This document shows, piece after piece, positions 5,707-5,931 of a DNA stretch of 5,931 nt (position 1 is the first letter of the stretch; each line of letters opens with the position of its first letter). The notes beneath the pieces are model-generated. The model saw only the letters and a program-made list of their open reading frames with translations, made no database searches and was not told where the DNA came from. Source of the stretch: Chloroflexota bacterium (GTDB taxonomy: Bacteria; Chloroflexota; Limnocylindria; Limnocylindrales; CSP1-4); contig JAJYGK010000063.1 of NCBI GenBank assembly GCA_021790715.1, positions 1 through 5,931 on the forward strand. The letters run 5' to 3'. The translations under genes were made by a program, and so were the position numbers.

Positions 5707-5931
5707 TCAGAGCAGCGACTCCGGGTCCACGTCGACGGTCCAGGGCGGACCGGGATCCCGGCCGAGCACCCGCAGCGGGTCGGGGCCGCGCAGGATCACG
5801 TGGAAGCGCCACCGCCCCGCGCGCCGGGCAACGTACGCGGGGACGGGACCGAGCACCTCGTGGCCGGGCGCCGGCGCCGCGACGGATCCGGGGCCGCCGG
5901 GGCCGTCTTCCGCCCAGCCCGCCCCGGCCGC
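5707..5931 (-). CDS. priA: Primosomal protein N' (PriA), C-terminal fragment
   Basis: The last 74 codons of a minus-strand gene enter from the right edge and stop with TGA at 5709-5707. The encoded tail contains VLGPVPAYVARRAGRWRF, then HVILRGPDPLRVL, and ends WTVDVDPESLL. This is the characteristic PriA ending, in which a GPxPA segment is followed by a final VDVDPxSLL. PriA recognises stalled replication forks and reloads the replicative helicase. The helicase domains and zinc-binding cysteines lie outside the window, so it cannot be seen whether this copy is an active helicase or the helicase-dead form known in many actinobacteria. The gene directly precedes def and fmt, the conserved priA-def-fmt arrangement. 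A 110-nt gap separates it from def, larger than any other in the cluster. Confidence 0.88.
   Translation of the reverse strand, partial: AAGAGWAEDGPGGPGSVAAPAPGHEVLGPVPAYVARRAGRWRFHVILRGPDPLRVLGRDPGPPWTVDVDPESLL

Noticed and set aside
5597..5812. Upstream extension of the def reading frame
   Set aside because: It runs through the tandem repeat and into the priA C-terminus; deformylases start close to the conserved GDPRLR segment.

Overview
This is a GC-rich window (roughly 70-75% G+C by eye, nearly all third codon positions G or C). It is dominated by one tightly packed minus-strand housekeeping cluster. Reading in the direction of transcription, from high to low coordinates, the order is priA (3' end only), def, fmt, rlmN, rpe-like, a PAP2-type membrane phosphatase or phosphotransferase, and dtd. 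The 3' end of one unrecognised plus-strand gene lies at the left edge and converges on dtd. The base composition and the Aur1-like PAP2 protein suggest a high-GC actinobacterium. The order priA-def-fmt-rlmN-rpe, with rlmN inside the cluster, recalls the Firmicutes arrangement more than that of well-studied Actinobacteria. A deep-branching actinobacterial class such as Thermoleophilia is a reasonable guess, but the window alone cannot settle it.

Layout: 1-134 is the acidic, proline-rich tail of a plus-strand protein. 135-186 is a short convergent gap with a small hairpin. 187-642 is dtd, 642-1880 the PAP2 protein, 1877-2815 the Rpe-like protein, 2812-4005 rlmN, 4012-5019 fmt, 5072-5596 def, and 5707-5931 the end of priA. 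From fmt to dtd the genes overlap or nearly touch: a 6-nt gap, two GTGA overlaps and one TGATG overlap. This points to one translationally coupled operon. The only sizeable non-coding stretch is the 110 nt between priA and def, which holds a tandem 14-bp repeat, a GC hairpin and a possible -10 element just before def. No gap exceeds 300 bases.

Functionally, fmt and def open and close the N-formylmethionine cycle of translation. rlmN methylates 23S rRNA and tRNA, and dtd removes D-amino acids from mischarged tRNA, so four of the genes concern translation quality. priA restarts stalled replication forks. The Rpe-like protein belongs to the pentose-phosphate epimerase family, and the PAP2 protein is probably a lipid phosphate enzyme of the membrane.

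I see no mobile element, CRISPR array, tRNA or rRNA, and no clear undescribed system. The most unusual item is the Rpe-like protein: several residues expected in the active site are changed, including the catalytic Asp to Glu, and it carries an extra C-terminal domain of about 85 residues.
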